DNA of 64,000 nt from GCA-003244245 sp963823755 (GCA_963823755.1 CAWGMP010000017.1:496001-560000), one strand, 5' to 3'; positions 52,008 through 62,979 are shown, counted from the first letter of the stretch. Notes: a model not told the origin generated them from the letters alone. Program-made: numbers and translations.

Positions 52008-55000
52008 GTGGCCACCAACCAGATCGCCTCGGTCGACGAACTCGGCCAGCTACTGCGACGTCTCGCTGATCGCGAGCGAGTCCGGAGCGAGGCGACCGTC
52101 CAGGCCGACGTCAGACAGTTGTTGCTCACCGGCGGTCTCGGTCTCGGGGACCACGACCTGGACGTCCAGCTGGAGACCCAGGTCGGAGATCGTCGACGCA
52201 TCGATGTCGAGGTCGGCTTCACCGTCATCGAGGTGAAGAAGGATCTCCGTAATCAAGGCGTCGTCCGGGCGGCGGAGGAGCAGCTCGCAGGTTACGTGGC
52301 GGCCCGCACCGCGCAGACCGGTCAGCGTTATGTCGGCGTCCTCACAGACGGACGGGAGTGGCACGCATATCACGAACAGGACGGCAAGCTGGTCGATGTC
52401 ACCCAACACCTGATCAATCCCACGAAACCCGACGGCACTGCGTTACTGTTTTGGCTCGAAGGCGTGCTAGCCAGCCGCCAAGGCGTACCTCCGACGCCGA
52501 ACGAGATCAGGGCTCGACTGGGTGCCACCAGCGCCTCCTACGCCCTCGACCGCGCAACGCTTGCAGCCCTTTATGCTGAGCACGGCAGAACCGAGACCAT
52601 TCGACTCAAGCGGCAACTATGGAGCTGGCTGTTGCGTGGCGCCCTAGGCACGCAGTTCATCGACGACGACGAACTGTTTCTGGAACACACTCTACTGGTC
52701 AACAGCGCAGAGATCATCGCCCATTTGGTCGTCGGACTCAATGTGACTGACATGCAGCCTGCCTCCTTGCTCGGCGGGCAGCGGTTCGACCTTGCCGCCA
52801 TCTACGGTGTTGTCGAGCGCGACTTCTTCGACTGGGTGCTGGAGGTTCCCGGCGGCGACGCCTTCGTCCGCACTCTCGCCCGGCGCTTGGCCCGATTCGA
52901 CTGGACCAATGTCGAGCACGATGTGTTGAAGGTCCTCTACGAATCGGTGATCGGATCGGAGACCCGCAAGCAGCTCGGAGAGTACTATACGCCGGACTGG
53001 TTGGCTAATCAAATCGTCAGCACTGCCGTCACCGATCCGCTGAACCAACGGGTCCTCGATCCTGCATGCGGTTCGGGCACATTCCTGTTCCATGCCGTGC
53101 GCCGCTACCTCGACGCCGCAGTCAAAGCTCGAACCTCCCTGGAACACAGCCTGTCCGGCCTCACCGACCATGTCTTAGGGGTCGATCTTCATCCGGTAGC
53201 CGTTACGTTCGCGCGCGTCACCTACTTGCTCGCAATCGGTCGGGAACGATTACTGTCCCCGGAACGAGGCTCCATCACGGTACCCGTATACCTGGGCGAC
53301 AGCGTTCAATGGAACCAACGTCGTGACCTCTTCACTGAGGACCATCTCGTCGTACGCACGGGAAGCGGTGACCGACTCTTCGACGCCGAGTTCCGCTTCC
53401 CCGATCGGTTCCTTGCTGACGCTGCTCACTTCGATCGACTAGTCAGCAGTCTGGCCGATCAGGCCGCCAAACCTCGTGCGCCTGGGCAAAAAGCGACACT
53501 CCCGGCCGGCTTGCTCCACCGCCTCGCGGTCTCGGACGCAGACCGTCCAGTGGTCGAGGAGAATTTCCGGCTGATGTGCGAGTTGAAAGACCCTATCTGG
53601 AGCTACTACATCCGTAACCTCGCGCGCCCGGCCTGGCTCGCACGGCCGGAAAACCGTGTTGACGTCCTCATCGGTAACCCACCCTGGCTGTCCTACCGCT
53701 ACATGCCCGAAGATATGCAGATCGCCTTCCGGGAGATGTCAGAGACACGACAACTGTGGCATGGACGGGAGGTGGCAACCCATCAAGACCTTTCGGCACT
53801 GTTCGTCACACGAAGCGCTCAGCAGTACTTGACCGACGGCGGGTCCTTCGCGTTCGTTATGCCGAACGCAGTCCTCGACCGGGGTTACTACGCGGGGTTC
53901 CGAACGGGCAACTACCCAGACCCGAAAGATCCGATCACAGTCGAATTCACCGGCTCGTGGGATCTCCGCAGGCTACGCCCTCATTTCTTCCCACGCGGCG
54001 CCGCCGTGGTCTTCGGCAAGCGCAGTCACACCCAGTTCGGCTCGCCATTACCCTCCAGATCAATGCGCTGGACCGGGCAGCTTCCCCGCAGCAACGACAT
54101 CTGGGAGGTCGTTTCGAAACATGTCACCCGACAGGACTTTAACCTTACTGTACACGACGACGATGCGACAGAATCGCCATACGAGCCGCGGTTCAGCCAA
54201 GGCACTACCGTCGTGCCCCGCGTACTATTCATGGTCGAGACGCAAGAGTCGGGTCCGCTGGGACTCGCCGCTGGTAGTAAGAAAGTCCGATCCGCACGCA
54301 GCAGTACCGAGAAGATGCCATAGAAGGAACTGTGCTCGCTCGAAGCCGTCGTCGAGGCTGAATTCATCCGTCCCATCCTTCTTGGCGAAAAAATTTTGCC
54401 GTTCCGTGCCCTCCCTGCGAAACGCGGAGTAATTCCTCTAGAGGGAATTAAGCTCCTCGACGGGGAGCATCCTCACCTGGATTTCTACCCCGGACTTGCG
54501 GATTGGTGGCGCAGAGCAGAACAGCTCTGGTTGTACCATCGAAGCAGCGACCGTCTCACTCTTCTCGACCAGCTCGATTTTCGCAAGAAATTAACAAACC
54601 AACTACCAACGCCGCCACTCCGTGTCGTCTACGGTAAGGCAGGTATGCACGTGTCCGCCGCCTTGGTCGAGAATCCAACCGCAGTTGTCGACCACACGCT
54701 CTACCGGGGAGCTGTCTCGAGTCGGAGCGAAGGGCTCTACCTCTGCGCCCTGTTGAACAGCCCTGCAATCACCGATCTGGTGCGCCCACTCATGTCGTAC
54801 GGTAAGGACGAGCGGCACATCGACAAGCACGTTTGGAAATTGCCGATTCCAGTATTCAATCACAGCAACCCAACTCACAGCCGCCTGTCGAACCTCGGCG
54901 GACAGTGTGCCGAATTCATCGCTAGTCTCGACCTTGACGACTCCGCCAATTTCGTGACGCTCCGCCGTCGCATCCGATCCGCGCTAGCCGCCCACCCGTC

Positions 55001-55046
55001 AGCCGCCGAGATCAACGAGAGAGTGCTCGGTCTCCTTTCCGTGTAG
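52008..55046 (+). pseudogene. Nuclease-methyltransferase restriction protein interrupted by one amber codon
   Basis: GTG start 52008. N-terminal PD-(D/E)xK-like domain (RRIDVEVGFTVIEVKKDL). N6-adenine methylase: DPACGSGTFLFHAVRRYLD (motif I) and VLIGNPPWLSYRYMP (motif IV NPPW). The frame stops at TAG 54321-54323 and continues unchanged for another 241 codons with conserved sequence (VVEAEFIRPILLGEKILPFR, DFYPGLADWWRRAEQLW). CCA-TAG-AAG is one base from CCA-TGG-AAG (Pro-Trp-Lys), fitting the family. The full product would be 1012 aa. Type IIG/BREX-like single-chain RM enzyme; the truncated form lacks much of the target recognition region. Confidence 0.83.
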
Positions 55047-55203
55047 ACCGTGGCGAGAATCGTGGTCCCGCCGACGCGACGGCCTCCGAATCCGGCGCCC
55101 GCGGTAGATCCGTTCATAGCCGAACAGCACCTGACCCCCGCCTGCCGCCGCCCGGTCGTAGCACTGGTAGTACTCCACAGGGGTTCAGAGTAGTATTGCT
55201 GGT

Positions 55204-55428
55204 GTGAAACTGAGTGTCAGCCTCTCCGAGAGGGATGTCGAGTTCCTCGACGACTATGCGGCCTCCCACGGCGTGCCGTCACGCTCGGCCACGGTGCAGC
55301 GGGCGGTTGCGCTGCTGCGGGCGCACGCGCTGTCAGACTCCTACGAGCAGGCGTGGGCCGAATGGCAGGTAAGTGCGGACGCATCGCTCTGGGAACCGGT
55401 TGCGGCCGACGGGCTTGACGGCTCCTGA
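55204..55428 (+). CDS. MazE/RHH-type antitoxin
   Basis: 74 aa, GTG start. KLSVSLSERDVEFLDDYAASHGVPSRSATVQRAVALLR is a ribbon-helix-helix domain; acidic tail after residue 48. TGATG overlap with the toxin start. AGTA-rich repeats upstream (55161-55200) may be operators. Confidence 0.8.
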   Translation: MKLSVSLSERDVEFLDDYAASHGVPSRSATVQRAVALLRAHALSDSYEQAWAEWQVSADASLWEPVAADGLDGS

Positions 55429-55775
55429 TGCGGCGTGGGGAGATCCGCATGGTCGATCTCGACCCGTTGCTCGGTTCCGAGGCGGACAAGGTGCGCCCGG
55501 CGGTAATCGTGAGCAATAACGGCGCGAACGTGGCAGCGCAGCGATCTGGGTCCGGTGTGCTGACCGTGGTGCCGGTGACGTCAAATGTCAACCGCATCCA
55601 CCCGTTTCAGGTGTTCCTGCCCGCCGCCCAGTGTGGACTGCGACGAGACTCGAAGGCGCAGGCAGAGCAGGTCCGGTCAGTCGCCGCGGTCCGAATCGGG
55701 CGTTGTGTCGGTGTGCTACCAGCCAATCTGCTGGGCCAGCTTGAGAACGCCCTCCGATTGCATCTCAGCCTGTGA
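55428..55775 (+). CDS. mazF: MazF-type endoribonuclease toxin
   Basis: 115 aa. MRRGEIRMVDLDPLLGSEADKVRPAVIVSNN with Arg in RPAVIVSN, VVPVTSNV and SKAQAEQVRSVAAVRIG is a complete PemK/MazF fold. Would cleave mRNA at short motifs. No disruption. Confidence 0.88.
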   Translation: MRRGEIRMVDLDPLLGSEADKVRPAVIVSNNGANVAAQRSGSGVLTVVPVTSNVNRIHPFQVFLPAAQCGLRRDSKAQAEQVRSVAAVRIGRCVGVLPANLLGQLENALRLHLSL

Positions 55776-55939
55776 GGTAACACTTCTGCGCTACCAGCGG
55801 GTGCTCGTGGCCCCGCGGCAGACCGAGTGTCAGACACGGGCAACGACACGAATCCATCCCGGCAGGCAGGGAAGATCTGGTTTGCGGGCGACCCGGGCTG
55901 CATCGGCCCGCGGGCGGTGAGCCGCGGCGGAGACGACGA

Positions 55940-56745
55940 TCAGGCGGTAGACACTGCGGTGATCCGGTGCTCGGCCCATGTTTGAGCAGCGGCGTGGACC
56001 CGGAGTTTCCAGGGTTGTGGGTCGTCGTGGGCAATCTGCTCCCACAGCCGACGGCCTGTCGTGGTGAAGGCGTCGATGCCGGAGCCCGGCGCTGCGGCGA
56101 AGGACGGGATCTGCTGCGCCCAGTTTTCGGCGGCTGCGGGGTGTGGCCCTCAGCAATGAGCCAGAGGGCGGCGCAGGCCGGGTCGATCCAGGCGGCGCCG
56201 AGGGTGGCCAGGCCCAGTCGACGAGATGCGCGTGCTCGCCGATGAGGATGTTGTGGAGTTGAGGTCGGTGTGCAGCAGATGCTCGCCGGCTAACAGTGTC
56301 AGCGCTGAATCGTCGGCCAGGTCGGCCAAGCGGTGTTCCAGTGGTCTCAGCGGCAGATCCGGTGCCTGGATCTGACCGAGCCGGGTCAGGGTGTCGGCGA
56401 TCTTGGGCAGGTCAGGGGAATCGGGTGTGAGGTTGGCGTGCCGACCGTCGAGGTGCTCGAAGGCCAGGAGGTCCCATCCGTCGAGATCGACCTGTCACAG
56501 CAGGCGTGGCGCGATCGGGGCGACATAGGAGTTGATCTCGGCTTCGCGCCGTTGGGTGGCCACGCCGGGGTGGTCGCAGGGGAGGCCCTTGAGGAACACG
56601 CGCCCAGTGAGGGTGTGCAGGAGCGCGGCGATGCCGCAGTTGAGTCCCGCCGAGATCGGCTCCACGGCACGGACTGTTCCTGCCATGGATCCGATGGCAC
56701 AACGGACGGTGTTGGGAAGCTCGTCCCACGGGGTGCGCGGACGGG
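55940..56745 (-). pseudogene. APH-like phosphotransferase, multiply frameshifted
   Basis: Minus strand in three frames: RAVEPISAGLNCGIAALLHT, PRLLCQVDLDGWDLLAFEHLDGR, LLAGEHLLHTDLN (HxDxxxxN catalytic loop), LVDWAWP (DxD/G region), AWIDPACAALWLIAEG and WKLRVHAAAQTWAEHRITA. At least two frameshifts. A former aminoglycoside-phosphotransferase-family kinase; substrate unknown. Confidence 0.7.
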
Positions 56746-57343
56746 TGTTGGCCGTTGCCGGCTGGCGGCCGTGGTTTGGCAGGACATGCCCTCACCCTCA
56801 CCGAGCAGGCGAAGCCCAGGCAAGTGAGGCCCTCGGATAGGAACAGCCGGTCGGAGGCCTGCCCGGGTTCGTACTCGTTGATCAGGCCGCCAAGGATCGG
56901 TTGGCGCTTGATCTGCTTGTGGCTGATGTCTGCGACCGGGTGATCCGGCCGTGGTGGGCGAAGCTTGTGGGCACGGTGCGGGCGTCGACCGTTGTAGCGC
57001 CGGGTCGAGACCGGGGGTATACCCGAACACTTGAGGACACGGCGGATTGTCGAGGCCCCCACACGGTGGCCGAGCTTGCGCAAGTCGCCCGGGATTCTCT
57101 GGTAGCCCCACCTGGTGTTCTCTGTGGCTATCCGCGCGATCAGCACGACGATGGAGTCGTCCAGGGCCGACGCCCGACCGGGTTGGGGTCAGTCCGCTTC
57201 CTGGCCACCCAGCGGCGATGCCCTCGCAGGATCGTGTCGGGAGTGAGCAGTCGATGCCTGCGCAGCGCCTAGCGGGAGTTTCCTAGATAAGTTGATCTTG
57301 ATGTGCATACCCCCTGGTCAGGGCTAGTGTCGATCTTGTTTGG

Positions 57344-59050
57344 GTGTATTACCTAACTGGTTGGTGCCCACCGGTCCAACTCGAAGATGTCGAACAGTTG
57401 CTGTTGGAGGTCGGTCATGTCGGTGATCACCCGGCGGGCTTTGGGGCGGCCTCGGGTGCCGGGGTAGATCAGGACGGTTTCTTGGATGCGGGCCAGTCGC
57501 GTGAGGAGTTCACGAACGCTGAGGTCGAGTCCGTGACGGGCGGCGTCGCGGCGCATCAGATGGGCGATCATCAGCGCCAGGACGCAGTAGAAGACATGCA
57601 CGCGGATGTGGTTGTCGGTGAAGTGGTGCATCGGTGAAAACGACACTACGTCAGGGTCTTTGAGCTGACGGAAGCCGAACTCGGCTTCGGACTGTGAGCG
57701 GTATCCGGCGATGACCTCGGCTGTGGTCCAGTCGGCGCGGTCGGTGATGAGGATCCGTTTGCCGAAGATTCGTTGTTCGAGGGCGTCACGGGCGTCGGTG
57801 TCGATCTGGAAGTCCAGTCGGATATCGGGCGGGGTGTCCCCGGTGAGTTGCCAGGTCAGTACCTCGCTGACCCAGCGGGGTGCGCAGATCGAGGTGATGG
57901 CGGTTTCCAGTTTCGTCTTGCTGCGGCGGGCTTGTCCCCGGGTGAGGGTGTCTTGGATGCTGGTGAGCTGGCGGGTGGTTTTGGCCAGGGTCTGGTCGAA
58001 ACCGCGGGACTGGCCGCTGTGCAACTCTTCGGAATGAGTCAGCACCACCCGATGCGAGCGCCCCAGCGCGTCCAGGTCCGTTTCCCGTGCGGTGACACCG
58101 TCGAACTCGACGACCGACTGGTAGTCGGTGGTGGGGATCTCCAGCAGCGCCTGGTGATCCGATGGCGGTAAGGAACCGACGTAATGCAGGCGGTGGCGGT
58201 CCAGGAGTTCAAAGTTGGGTCGGGAGTTCTGCCCGGCGTCGAACACCACGGTCAGTTCGCCGTCGGTGCCACCGAGTCTGCGGTGCCGGGCGGTGAGTTC
58301 TTCGATCATCCGCCCGAACTGGGTGACGTCGGTGAGGTTTCCAGGGTAGGCATGGGACAGCAGCGGTATCCCGCCGTCGCGGGTGATGACCAGACCCAAC
58401 CCGACCAGCCTGAGATCGGTGCGTTTCTGTTTGGCTTTGCCGCGTTGCGCGATCGGCGCGCGGACGTTGGTGGAGTCGATGAATGTGGCGAAGTTGGTCA
58501 TGTCCAGGGCGAGGGAGGAAATATCCAACCCGAACACCGTGATCGCCCTCGCGGAGATCCGCCGTTCGATCTCGGTCAGAGCCTGCGGGTTCAGGACATG
58601 CATCGCATCCCAGAACCGGCGGTGGTCCAGCGCCACAGCGCCGATCTTGACCAGATGATCACCGGCGGTGGTGGCCCACCAGTCGGCGAACTTCAGCTTG
58701 GAGCACGGGTCGACCACCCGGTTGGCCGCGGCCAACACGACATAGGTACCCACCGAGGCGCCCGCATCCTCGCGGCGTGCGCCCAGGACGTCATCGACGA
58801 TCTCGATCACACCAAGCTTCTCGATCACACCCCAGGTCGCGGCGAGATCCCCGAACGCCAGATGCCGGGTTCTCGAAGGCAGCGTGGTCGCACCGGCCAT
58901 CGCCGCCTCGATGTCCTCAGCGCTGCCGAGATACCTCTGCTCCACGATGCGTGGCTTACCACCCACCCGCGCCGAGACCGCCAGGTAGTAATACGGCTTG
59001 CCATTGATCATCTTACTGATTACCGACGCCACATTATTTAGGTAATACAC
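57344..59050 (-). mobile_element. IS1634-family insertion sequence
   Basis: Perfect 13-bp terminal inverted repeats GTGTATTACCTAA (57344-57356) and TTAGGTAATACAC (59038-59050) around a single intact transposase gene. Confidence 0.85.
57353..59011 (-). CDS. IS1634-family transposase
   Basis: 552 aa from the ATG at 59011 (MINGKPYYYLAVSARVGGKPRIV). ALDMTNFATFIDSTN, LVITRDGGIPLLSHAYPGN, VVFDAGQNSRPNFELL and YRSQSEAEFGFRQLKDPDVVSFSPMHHFTDNHIRVHVF (given in parts: YRSQSEAEFGFRQLK; FTDNHIRVHVF) are DDE_Tnp_1/IS1634 motifs. Intact, and a candidate for current activity. Confidence 0.88.
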   Translation of the reverse strand: MINGKPYYYLAVSARVGGKPRIVEQRYLGSAEDIEAAMAGATTLPSRTRHLAFGDLAATWGVIEKLGVIEIVDDVLGARREDAGASVGTYVVLAAANRVVDPCSKLKFADWWATTAGDHLVKIGAVALDHRRFWDAMHVLNPQALTEIERRISARAITVFGLDISSLALDMTNFATFIDSTNVRAPIAQRGKAKQKRTDLRLVGLGLVITRDGGIPLLSHAYPGNLTDVTQFGRMIEELTARHRRLGGTDGELTVVFDAGQNSRPNFELLDRHRLHYVGSLPPSDHQALLEIPTTDYQSVVEFDGVTARETDLDALGRSHRVVLTHSEELHSGQSRGFDQTLAKTTRQLTSIQDTLTRGQARRSKTKLETAITSICAPRWVSEVLTWQLTGDTPPDIRLDFQIDTDARDALEQRIFGKRILITDRADWTTAEVIAGYRSQSEAEFGFRQLKDPDVVSFSPMHHFTDNHIRVHVFYCVLALMIAHLMRRDAARHGLDLSVRELLTRLARIQETVLIYPGTRGRPKARRVITDMTDLQQQLFDIFELDRWAPTS

Positions 59051-59434
59051 TTGATCAAGGAAAGTCAACCACCTTCGCGACGTGTCACCCCAGGTCAACG
59101 GCATGACGACACCCGCCGACCCCACCTCAAGATCAACTTAGCCAGGAAACTCCCGCTAGGGCGCAACCGGAGCAACGCGGCGAGTACTGCCCGGTCAGCC
59201 CCGTCGAGGCGAGGCTCGGGGTTGGCTCGGCGGAGCACGGCGACTTCGTGGCGCACGACAAGGAGCTCGGCATCCTTGGACGCCGACGACCGGCCCAGCA
59301 ACACCAACCAGCCAAGCATCTAGACGAAGATCAGATAGAACAGGCGCAACGACACAGCACACGATCATCCACCGGCACCAACGAACACCGATCACCACAG
59401 GTCGCGGAAGTAGGACGACTTCTGGAACCCTACA

Positions 59435-59588
59435 GGCAGGATTCGAACCTGCGACACGCGGTTTAGGAAGAGCCCCGACGACGTGTACTACGCGGTCTGC
59501 CTGCGACTTTTATGTGCCAGAGGTTCACAGTGGTCGCGTCACAGGACGCCGGACGACCCTGGTTCGCGTCACAAGCCATGTCACGGCG
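59435..59588. repeat. tRNA-Arg(CCT) 3'-half scar, copy 1
   Basis: On the minus strand: anticodon loop with CCT, T-arm GCAGG-TTCGAAT-CCTGC, then the sequence diverges from the acceptor. Beyond the anticodon side ~110 bp are shared with copies 2 and 3 (TGCGACTTTxxTGTxCCA, GGTTCGCGTCACAA). Interpreted as an att scar. Confidence 0.65.
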
Positions 59589-59728
59589 GACCCTGACCAC
59601 TGGCGGCCTTGCGACCCGGATGACCTCACCAACCTCAGCTCCGCATTACCTCTCCCAGTTTGTCGCGCTCTCCAGGCCACATCGGCGTTGTAGACCATCG
59701 TGCGGACGACAAGGCTTAAGGTGTGCAC

Positions 59729-60073
59729 ATGGCGTCACCTGCCTCACTACCCCTGAACGCGGAGCCAACACCGGCTCTGCTCTCGCCACATACCCCGCAC
59801 GCGATCCGGGACGCTCTTGTCGATGCGGAACGGGCGGAGTTCGAACGGCGCTACGCCGAGGAAATGGCTGCGGCTGCCCGCACGCTGGACCTGACTGGTG
59901 TCCTCACCGTGCTGAACACATATCGCAAGATCGCGGATATCACCCAACGCCAGGGCGTCGAAGCACACCGGCGCATGCTGACCCAGGTCACCCGCCTGCA
60001 GAATGGCCAGGACCTACCCACCATGTCCGGGGCGGAGCACAAGGCGGAGATCAACAAGAGACTGGGCCGCTGA
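59729..60073 (+). CDS. DUF6247-like antitoxin
   Basis: 114 aa from the ATG at 59729. IRDALVDAERAEFERRYAEEMAAAARTLDLTGVLTVLNTYRKIADITQRQG has the DUF6247-like layout seen upstream of RelE-type toxins in actinomycetes. Followed after 4 bp by the broken toxin gene. Confidence 0.65.
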   Translation: MASPASLPLNAEPTPALLSPHTPHAIRDALVDAERAEFERRYAEEMAAAARTLDLTGVLTVLNTYRKIADITQRQGVEAHRRMLTQVTRLQNGQDLPTMSGAEHKAEINKRLGR

Positions 60074-60077
60074 CCGG

Positions 60078-60331
60078 GTGTACTTCTATGAGATCCTGCC
60101 CGAGGCGCGGGATCAAGTCGAGGGGCTGCCAGCGTCGCGCTGATCTACTACGCCGAGCTCATCACTTTCGTTGAGTTGACCCCGTGGGACGCGCCTCCGT
60201 ACCGTGACGACAACCCCGATGGGAACATGCGCAAGATCGTGTTCGGCCGGGCTGGCGAAGGCATCGCCGTCTACCTCATCCTGGAGGACCAACGCCGCGT
60301 CGTCGTGGTGAGCGTGACCTGGGTTGGTTAA
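60078..60331 (+). pseudogene. RelE/ParE-like toxin, frameshifted
   Basis: GTG 60078: VYFYEILPEARDQVEGLPAS, then a stop. One base shift at the CGTCGCG run (about 60130) restores ALIYYAELITFVELTPWDAP...GNMRKIVFGRAGEGIAVYLI and VVVVSVTWVG. Partner of the preceding antitoxin. Confidence 0.72.
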
Positions 60332-60614
60332 GCCGATGGGTGACGATCTGGTGGTTTCGCAGTCGGTGGGGGAGCAGTCGGGTCAGGACGGAGAAGATCG
60401 CTCGGTCTGAATCCTGTGGGTGCCGAATAGGGCATTGTCATCAACTTGTTCGGTCTGACGAGGGGAGGAGATCATTCAGTGTGTGGTTGAGGAGGGGACG
60501 ATCGGGGTCCTCTCGGGTGGTTCAGGCTGCGGGGCGCTGTTGCGTTAGTGGGCACGGTGTGGCGCTCGGAAACGCGATGCAGTGCCCTGACCTGCGAACC
60601 TGTGGTGCCTGGGC
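60332..60614. other. Intergenic DNA
   Basis: About 280 bp, no supported gene; probably the left part of the following IS. Confidence 0.35.
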
Positions 60615-61718
60615 ATGGATGATCGTCGGATGCTGCTGTTGTCGATCTTGTACCGGTTCGTGCGCTGTCTACTTGGCCTGACTACCGTGCTGATGCGGCG
60701 AGACCTGAGCAAGGAGGCCGAACCGCTGGTCTTACGACACGAGAATGCTGTGTTGCGCCGCCAGGTCGCCCGGGTCCGCTACACGCCCGCCGACCGCGCG
60801 TGGCTGGCCGCCCTATCCCGGCTCGTGCCGCGTCGCCGCTGGGCCGCGATCTTTCCGGTCACTCCCGCCACGATCCTGGCCTGGCACCGCCGGTTGGTCT
60901 CACGGAAATGGGACTACACCGCACGCCGCCGGCCTGGACGTCCCTCGACCGCTGCGGCGATCAAGAAGCTGGTGATGCGGAGGGCACACGCGAACCCCAC
61001 GTGGGGACATCGGCGGGTGCAGGGCGAGTTGATCCGGCTCGACCATCGGATCGCCGCCTCGACCGTGTGGCAGATTTTGCATGACGCTGGTATCGATCCC
61101 GCGCCTCGCCGGTCGGGTCCGACCTGGCGCCAGTTCCTCACCGCCCAAGCCCAGGCCGTCCTGGCCATGGACTTCGTGCACGGGTAGACATGGTGTTCCT
61201 CAGGCGGATCTACGCGCTGATCGCGGTCGAGCACGGTTCCCGCCGGGCACATCTGGCCGGGGTGACGGCGCACCCGACCGGTGCATGGACCACCCAAGCC
61301 GCCCGGAACCTGCTGATGGACCTCGGTGATCGTGTCGCCACCATTAACTTCCTGCTCCGAGACCGGGATTCTCGGTTTACCAGGGCATTCGACGCGGTCT
61401 TCGCCGCAGACGGCATCCGGATCCTGACCAGTCCACCCCGAGCACCACGGGCGAATGCGATCTGCGAACGCATGATCGCAAACGCTGCGCCGCGAGCTGC
61501 TCGACAGGATCCTGATCGTCAGCGAACGCCACTTACGCCGGATCCTCACCGACTACCTGCACCATTTCAACGCAGCGCGGCCACACCGAGCGCTGGCGCA
61601 ACTCACACCGGCCCAGGCCGAGACCGGACCCCCACACGTGATCCACCTGGCCGGTCACCAGGTTCGCCGCAGACCGATCCTCGACGGACTTACCAGCGAG
61701 TACCACATCGCAGCATGA
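60615..61718 (+). pseudogene. Integrase-core transposase (IS481/IS3-like), two frameshifts
   Basis: VLRHENAVLRRQVARVRYTPADRAWL, WGHRRVQGELIRLDHRIAAST, VLAMDFVH (first Asp), then after one shift RRIYALIAVEHGSRRAHLAGVTAHP, LLRDRDSRF (second Asp), SPPRAPRANAICERMI (Glu), and after a second shift TLRRELLDRILIVSERHLRRIL...HFNAARPHRALAQL to EYHIAA. Order complete but the frame is broken near 61180 and 61485. Confidence 0.8.
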
Positions 61719-61767
61719 TCGGACACGAGCCCGTAAATCTACAGGTCAAACCCACGACCCTATATTT

Positions 61768-61917
61768 GATTCGAACCTGCGACACACGGTTTAGGAAGAG
61801 CCTCGACGATGCCTACTACGGTGTCTACCTGCGACTTTCATGTACCAGAGATCCGCGGCAGTCGCGTCACACGACGTTGGGTGACCCCGGTTCGCGTCAC
61901 AAACCGTGTCACGGGTG
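61768..61917. repeat. tRNA-Arg(CCT) 3'-half scar, copy 2
   Basis: GATTCGAACCTGCGACACAC then GGTTTAGGAAG (anticodon loop complement) and the ~110-bp adjacent segment common to all three copies. The acceptor side is lost at the end of the IS remnant. Confidence 0.65.
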
Positions 61918-62003
61918 CTCTCCTGCACATGGCGATGGCGCCGATCGGAGGCCGGGATGGTTTGCTCGCGAAGCGCTAACGGTGGGGTCGTGTGTCTCGT
62001 TTC

Positions 62004-62330
62004 TTAGGCGGCGCCAAAGGTTACGGAGGGTAGGTCGGTCGCGTTGACTACTTCCAAGCGCAGCTGTACGCCTAGCGCGTCGGCGAGGTGTTCGAGTGTC
62101 GCAAAGGTAGGAGTGGTGCCTCCCGCCTCCAGCCGAGCGATGGCTGAGGCGGTGGTGCCCATACGTGTGGCGAGTTCTTTCTGTGTGAGGCCAGCTGCCT
62201 TGCGGAGCGTGCGGGTGAGTACGCCGAATTCGTAGGAGCGGCGGGTTTCGTCGTAAGCCTCGCGGAACTCGTCAGTGTCTGTGTCGTCCCGTGTGTTGTA
62301 GATTTCTTCTAGGCTGCGTCGGCTGATCAT
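62004..62330 (-). CDS. HigA-type HTH antitoxin
   Basis: 108 aa. LTRTLRKAAGLTQKELATRMGTTASAIARLEAGGTTPTFATLEHLADALG is an XRE HTH. It overlaps the upstream toxin gene by 4 bp (toxin-first order as in higBA). Intact. Confidence 0.82.
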   Translation of the reverse strand: MISRRSLEEIYNTRDDTDTDEFREAYDETRRSYEFGVLTRTLRKAAGLTQKELATRMGTTASAIARLEAGGTTPTFATLEHLADALGVQLRLEVVNATDLPSVTFGAA

Positions 62331-62664
62331 CTGTCGAACTCCTGTTGCACTCGCTTGAGGACTTCGTGGGCACGCTCGACTTCGCGGTGTTCGTTCTGGC
62401 GTTGTTTGCGAAACGTCGTGAGTAGCACGATGCGTCGGTCGGGTGCTATCCAGAACGTGATGCGTCGCTGCTCATCGCGAAGATGAAATCGTAACTCGCG
62501 TAGGCCGTTCCCGAGGCTGCGTACGTGCGGCATGGCTAATGTGTTGCCGTGTTCGGTGAGCAGCTGCAGGTAGAAGCGTGCCCGGGCGCAGCGTCGCGTG
62601 CGGACAACTTCATCAGCCAGGTGTCGACTTCATCCTCGGCCTCGATCCTCCATGCTGAACCCAC
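62327..62664 (-). pseudogene. HigB/RelE-like toxin, frameshifted
   Basis: GTG 62664: VGSAWRIEAEDEVDTWLMKLSARD. A one-base shift at the CGCCCGGGC run near 62580-62595 restores ARARFYLQLLTEHGN and MPHVRSLGNGLRELRFHLRDEQRRITFWIAPDRRIVLL...FRKQRQ, a phage-derived Gp49-like/HigB toxin. As given, the toxin is not made in full. Confidence 0.78.
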
Positions 62665-62979
62665 GCCAGCATGGTAGCAAGTTTGCTAACCATGGAGGGG
62701 TGTCGCGGCAGCGAACACCGTGATGGCGTCTGGGTCCTTGACTACACGACCGTGGCAGGGCCCGATCTCTGACGCTGAGATGTGCGTACGATTGCATCAG
62801 GGTCTTAGATTGCACGGTGGCGTCGCCAAGGCCTAGGTCACGGCCCTGCGTTCGCTGCTGTGGACGACCTCTGGACGGTATTGGGTGCTACTGCAATTCG
62901 AGGTAGTGAGCAACGGTTTCAATTGTGTCACGCTGGCAAGATCATCGATCTTCTTCTGTCTATTTACGCTGGTCAGACG
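62665..62979. other. Intergenic DNA
   Basis: About 315 bp without a supported gene, between the toxin pseudogene and scar copy 3. Confidence 0.35.

Larger units (their letters stand above)
57272..59156. mobile_element. MITE-like element carrying a nested IS1634
   Basis: Ends GCGGGAGTTTCCTAGATAAG... (57272) and the complement at 59156 (GCGGGAGTTTCCTGGCTAAG...) are ~28-bp imperfect inverted repeats ending in GTTGATCTTG, flanked by TA. Without the IS1634 inside, only about 180 bp would remain, with no coding capacity. Confidence 0.65.
56840..59319 (-). pseudogene. Integrase-core transposase (IS481/IS3-like), interrupted and internally deleted
   Basis: N-terminus at 59319 downward: KDAELLVVRHEVAVLRRANPEPRLDGADRAVLAALLRL. 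After the insertion, TPDTILRGHRWVARKRT, ATENTRWGYQRIPGDLRKLGHRVGASTIRRVLK, then directly the C-terminal RRYNGRRPHRAHKLRPPRP...QIKRQPILGGLINEYE. The DDE core is deleted. Split by the 57272-59156 insertion. Confidence 0.75.
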
